Shown in pieces: positions 61,128 to 64,000 of a DNA stretch of 64,000 bases. This stretch comes from Streptomyces sp. F63. GTDB taxonomy: Bacteria; Actinomycetota; Actinomycetes; Streptomycetales; Streptomycetaceae. The notes under the pieces are model-generated. The model worked only from the letters and a program-made list of their open reading frames with translations. It was not told the DNA's origin and did not search any database. Made by a program: the position numbers and the translations under genes. Each line of letters opens with the position of its first letter. Within the stretch, counting starts at the first letter, position 1. The stretch lies in contig NZ_JAGPXX010000024.1 in the NCBI RefSeq assembly GCF_018070345.1, forward strand, positions 1 through 64,000, read 5' to 3'.

Positions 61128-63140
61128 TCACTGCCCCCGTATCCCCGGCGGCGGGGAAGCCGCCGGCTCGTCCTCTTCCATCATCTCTCCGGTCGCGGTG
61201 TTCACCGCGGGAGCGGCCGGTGCCGCGGCGGCGAGCGCCGCGGCGACCTGCTCGGCCGTCCGGCGGCCGACGCCGGGCACTTCGCAAATCTGTTCGATCG
61301 TGGCCCCCCGCAGCCGTTTCACGGAGCCGAAGTGCTTCAGCAGGGCCTTGCGGCGGGTCTCGCCCAGCCCGGGTACCTCGGTGAGCGGCCCGGTACGCAG
61401 GCTCTTGCCCCGCTTGCTGCGCTGGTAGGCGATGGCGAAACGGTGCGCCTCGTCACGGATCCGCTGCAGGAGGTACAGGCCCTCGCTGGTGCGGGGCAGG
61501 ACCACGGGGTCGTCCTCGCCGGGCAGCCAGACCTCCTCCAGGCGCTTGGCGAGGCCGCAGACGGCGACGTCGTCGACGCCGAGCTCGTCCAGGGCGCGCC
61601 GGGCCGCCGCGACCTGCGGCTGCCCGCCGTCGACCACGACCAGCTGCGGCGGGTAGGCGAACCGGCGGGGCCGGCCGGTCTCGGGGTCGACCGGCCCGCC
61701 GGGGCCGTTCCCCGTCTCCTCGTCCCACTCGCCGGTCGCCGTCTTCTCGCGCAGATAACGGCGGAAGCGGCGGCCGATGACCTCGTGCATGGCGCGGACG
61801 TCGTCCTGGCCGGCGAAGCTCTTGATCTGGAAGCGGCGGTACTCGCTCTTGCGGGCGAGACCGTCCTCGAAGACGACCATGGAGGCCACGACGTCCTCCC
61901 CCTGGAGGTGGGAGATGTCGAAGCACTCGATGCGCAGCGGCACGGACTCCAGGCCGAGGGCCTCCGAGATCTCCTCCAGGGCGCGGGAGCGCGTCGTGAG
62001 GTCGGAGGCGCGCTTGGTCTTGTGGAGGACGAGCGCCTGCTGGGCGTTCCGCCGCACCGTCGCCATCAGGTCCTTCTTGTCGCCGCGCTGCGGTATCCGC
62101 AGATCGACGCGGGAGCCGCGGCGGCCGGCGAGCCAGTCGGCGAGCGGCTCGACGGGATCGGGCAGGGCCGGGACCAGCACCTCGCGGGGGACGCCCTCGC
62201 CGCTCTCCTCCCCGTAGAGCTGCTGCAGGGCGTGCTCGACCAGCCCGGCGGTCTCGACGGCCTCGACCTTGTCGGTGACCCAGCCGCGCTGGCCGCGCAC
62301 GCGGCCGCCGCGGACGTGGAAGATCTGGACGGCGGCCTCCAGCTCGTCCTCGGCGACGGCGATCAGGTCGGCATCGGTGGCGTCGGTGAGGACGACGGCG
62401 TTCTTCTCCATGGCCCGGCGGAGCGCCTCGATGTCGTCGCGGAGGCGGGCGGCCCGCTCGTAGTCCATCTCCTCGGCGGCCTCGCGCATCCGCCGTTCCA
62501 GACGCTGAAGGTAGGTGCCGGTGCGGCCGGCCATGAAATCGCAGAAGTCCTCGGCGAGCGCGCGGTGTTCCTCCGCGTCCACCCGGCCGACGCAGGGGGC
62601 CGAGCACTTGCCGATGTACCCGAGGAGGCAGGGGCGGCCGATCTGCGCGGAGCGCTTGAAGACCCCGGCGGAGCAGGTCCGCACCGGGAAGACCCGCAGC
62701 ATCAGGTCGACGGTCTCGCGGATCGCCCAGGCGTGGGCGTACGGGCCGAAGTAGCGCACGCCCCTCCGCTTGGGGCCGCGCATCACCTGGACGCGGGGGA
62801 ACTCCTCGTTCATCGTCACCGCGAGGGACGGATAGCTCTTGTCGTCGCGGTACTTGACGTTGAAGCGGGGGTCGAACTCCTTGATCCAGGAATACTCGAG
62901 CTGGAGGGCCTCGACCTCGGTGGAGACCACCGTCCACTCCACCGACGCCGCGGTGGTGACCATGGTGCGGGTGCGCGGGTGGAGACCCGCCAGGTCCTGG
63001 AAGTAGGAGGAGAGCCGCTGGCGCAGGCTCTTCGCCTTCCCGACGTAGATCACGCGACGGTGCTCGTCACGGAATTTGTAGACCCCGGGCGAGTCGGGGA
63101 TCTGTCCCGGCTTGGGTCGGTAACTGCTGGGGTCTGCCAT
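61128..63140 (-). CDS. uvrC: excinuclease ABC subunit C
   Basis: A 670-residue nucleotide-excision-repair nuclease that cuts on both sides of lesions. The GIY-YIG domain (about 15-100) has GVYKFRDEHRRVIYVGKAKSL. A Cys-rich loop, a UvrB-binding UVR motif (MDYERAARLRDDI), the RNase H-like endonuclease domain (RIECFDISHLQGEDVVASMV and VVVDGGQPQ) and a C-terminal helix-hairpin-helix pair follow. The ATG at 63140 is the first gene of the uvrC-rapZ-yvcK-whiA operon. Confidence 0.96.
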   Translation of the reverse strand: MADPSSYRPKPGQIPDSPGVYKFRDEHRRVIYVGKAKSLRQRLSSYFQDLAGLHPRTRTMVTTAASVEWTVVSTEVEALQLEYSWIKEFDPRFNVKYRDDKSYPSLAVTMNEEFPRVQVMRGPKRRGVRYFGPYAHAWAIRETVDLMLRVFPVRTCSAGVFKRSAQIGRPCLLGYIGKCSAPCVGRVDAEEHRALAEDFCDFMAGRTGTYLQRLERRMREAAEEMDYERAARLRDDIEALRRAMEKNAVVLTDATDADLIAVAEDELEAAVQIFHVRGGRVRGQRGWVTDKVEAVETAGLVEHALQQLYGEESGEGVPREVLVPALPDPVEPLADWLAGRRGSRVDLRIPQRGDKKDLMATVRRNAQQALVLHKTKRASDLTTRSRALEEISEALGLESVPLRIECFDISHLQGEDVVASMVVFEDGLARKSEYRRFQIKSFAGQDDVRAMHEVIGRRFRRYLREKTATGEWDEETGNGPGGPVDPETGRPRRFAYPPQLVVVDGGQPQVAAARRALDELGVDDVAVCGLAKRLEEVWLPGEDDPVVLPRTSEGLYLLQRIRDEAHRFAIAYQRSKRGKSLRTGPLTEVPGLGETRRKALLKHFGSVKRLRGATIEQICEVPGVGRRTAEQVAAALAAAAPAAPAVNTATGEMMEEDEPAASPPPGIRGQ

Positions 63141-63340
63141 GGCTCCACCCTACTGGCGCGGTAGGACACCGCCGCCCGTTCCCGCCCCGGCCGCGAAAGC
63201 CTCTCCGGGGCGGGTCCGGAGGGCCTCCGTGGGGTGCTGGCAGCCGGTGGCGGGCGGGCGCGGCCGGCTGCCGGGCTCCGCCCCCGCGCCCGGGTCCCGG
63301 TCGCGGTTCCGCGGCGCTTTCCCGGCCGCTCCGGCCGCGG

Positions 63341-63772
63341 TCAGGCGTCGCCGCCGGCCACCAGCCTGCCGTCCTTCACGGAGACCGGCACGGCCGGCAG
63401 TGCCTTGGTGGCCGGACCGCGCAACACCTTGCCCGTCTCGGTGTCGAAACGGCTGCCGTGGCAGGCGCAGTCCGCACCGGCGCCCTCGACCGCGCTCAGC
63501 ACACAGCGCTGGTGGGTGCAGACGGCGCTGAACGCACGGTACCGGTCCTCGGCCGGCCGGCTGACGAGGACCCGCTGCTCGCGGTAGAGCCTGGCTCCCC
63601 CCACCGGCACTTCGTCGGCGGCTCCGAGGTCGACCGGGGCGGAGGGGGTCTCCTCCCCGCCGCCACCGGTGCCGCCGCCCTCGCCGCACGCCGCCAGCCC
63701 GGCTCCGGCGGCGCCGGCGAGCGCGACTCCGCGGAACAGGGTGCGGCGGGAGGCTGCGGGCTGGCTGGTCAT
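63341..63772 (-). CDS. Tat-exported Rieske (2Fe-2S) lipoprotein
   Basis: A 143-residue envelope protein. The signal has twin arginines (SRRTLFRG) and a lipobox-like LAAC near residue 29, suggesting Tat export followed by lipidation. The Rieske ligands are C-x-H in AVCTHQRC and C-x2-H in DCACHGS, with the family SRFDTETGKVLRGPAT tail. The ATG at 63772 has AGGAGG with a 5-nt spacer. The redox partner is unknown. It lies 200 bp upstream of uvrC on the same strand. Confidence 0.9.
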   Translation of the reverse strand: MTSQPAASRRTLFRGVALAGAAGAGLAACGEGGGTGGGGEETPSAPVDLGAADEVPVGGARLYREQRVLVSRPAEDRYRAFSAVCTHQRCVLSAVEGAGADCACHGSRFDTETGKVLRGPATKALPAVPVSVKDGRLVAGGDA

Positions 63773-63983
63773 GGGAACCTCCTGGTCGGAGCGCGGTGCG
63801 GAGGGCATCCACGCCGGTACGGAGCGAGCCGGGCCGGTGGTGCCGAGCCGCCCGTGGCGGATGGATGCCGCTGTGTCCGAACCCTACCGGCGGCCCGGCG
63901 GCACCTCCGGGCGCCCCGCCCCTCGCCCGGCACCGGGTACGGGGGCGTGGACGCTCCGCCCCGTTCGGGCCAGGATGGGACCC

Positions 63984-64000
63984 GTGATCGTCGTAGCCGG
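63984..64000 (+). CDS. 5' end of an unidentified CDS (partial)
   Basis: A GTG at 63984 opens a frame reading MIVVAG to the window edge, with GGATGGG upstream as a possible ribosome-binding site. This N-terminus is common in PfkB-type sugar kinases, but five codons are not enough to assign it. Confidence 0.3.

Overview
This is chromosomal DNA from a high-GC actinomycete, almost certainly Streptomyces or a close relative. The evidence is GC-saturated third codon positions, frequent GTG and TTG starts, ATGA/GTGA coupled genes, long GC hairpins instead of U-tract terminators, and the gene order dapD - suf - ABC pair - ctaA/ctaB - pentose phosphate genes - pgi - secG - tpiA/pgk/gap - whiA/yvcK/rapZ - uvrC, which I recall as conserved in streptomycetes. 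No rRNA, tRNA, CRISPR array or intact insertion sequence was seen.

Layout. 0-6 kb: a NUDIX hydrolase and a DeoR-regulated ABC uptake operon ending in a zinc alcohol/polyol dehydrogenase. 6-14.4 kb: a two-domain TerD protein, a Tat-exported PhoX-type phosphatase, a low-complexity-rich conserved protein, a secreted nuclease and a small membrane protein behind a MerR-type promoter. PHO-box-like direct repeats precede both phoX and the nuclease, suggesting phosphate scavenging. 14.6-15.6 kb: dapD. 15.7-19.3 kb: an accessory block of lower GC, with a DUF262 gene followed by a full-length hipA and no hipB, beside a possible transposase remnant. 19.3-26.2 kb: the Fe-S assembly operon sufR-B-D-Rieske-C-S-U-DUF59 with a CAAC-N6-GTTG SufR-type operator at the sufR start. 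26.3-28.1 kb: an ABC-2 exporter pair.

28.2-40.2 kb looks like a second accessory segment. It holds a fructoside locus (PfkB kinase, two permeases, binding lipoprotein, divergent GH32 enzyme, LacI repressor) whose promoters share LacI operators, followed by a signalling cassette: a STAS antagonist, a PAS/GAF/PP2C phosphatase and a CarH-like cobalamin-binding protein with the W-x9-EH light-sensor motif but no DNA-binding domain. 40.3-64 kb is core metabolism: heme A and O synthesis (ctaA, ctaB), the tkt-tal-zwf-opcA-pgl operon, pgi, an MFS transporter, an RbpA-like protein, secG, the gap/pgk/tpiA glycolytic genes, the uvrC-rapZ-yvcK-whiA operon and a Rieske lipoprotein.

The most unusual items are the DUF262-HipA pair (candidate defence or dormancy module) and the B12-photosensor/PP2C/STAS cassette. 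Function in both is inferred from motifs and neighbours only.
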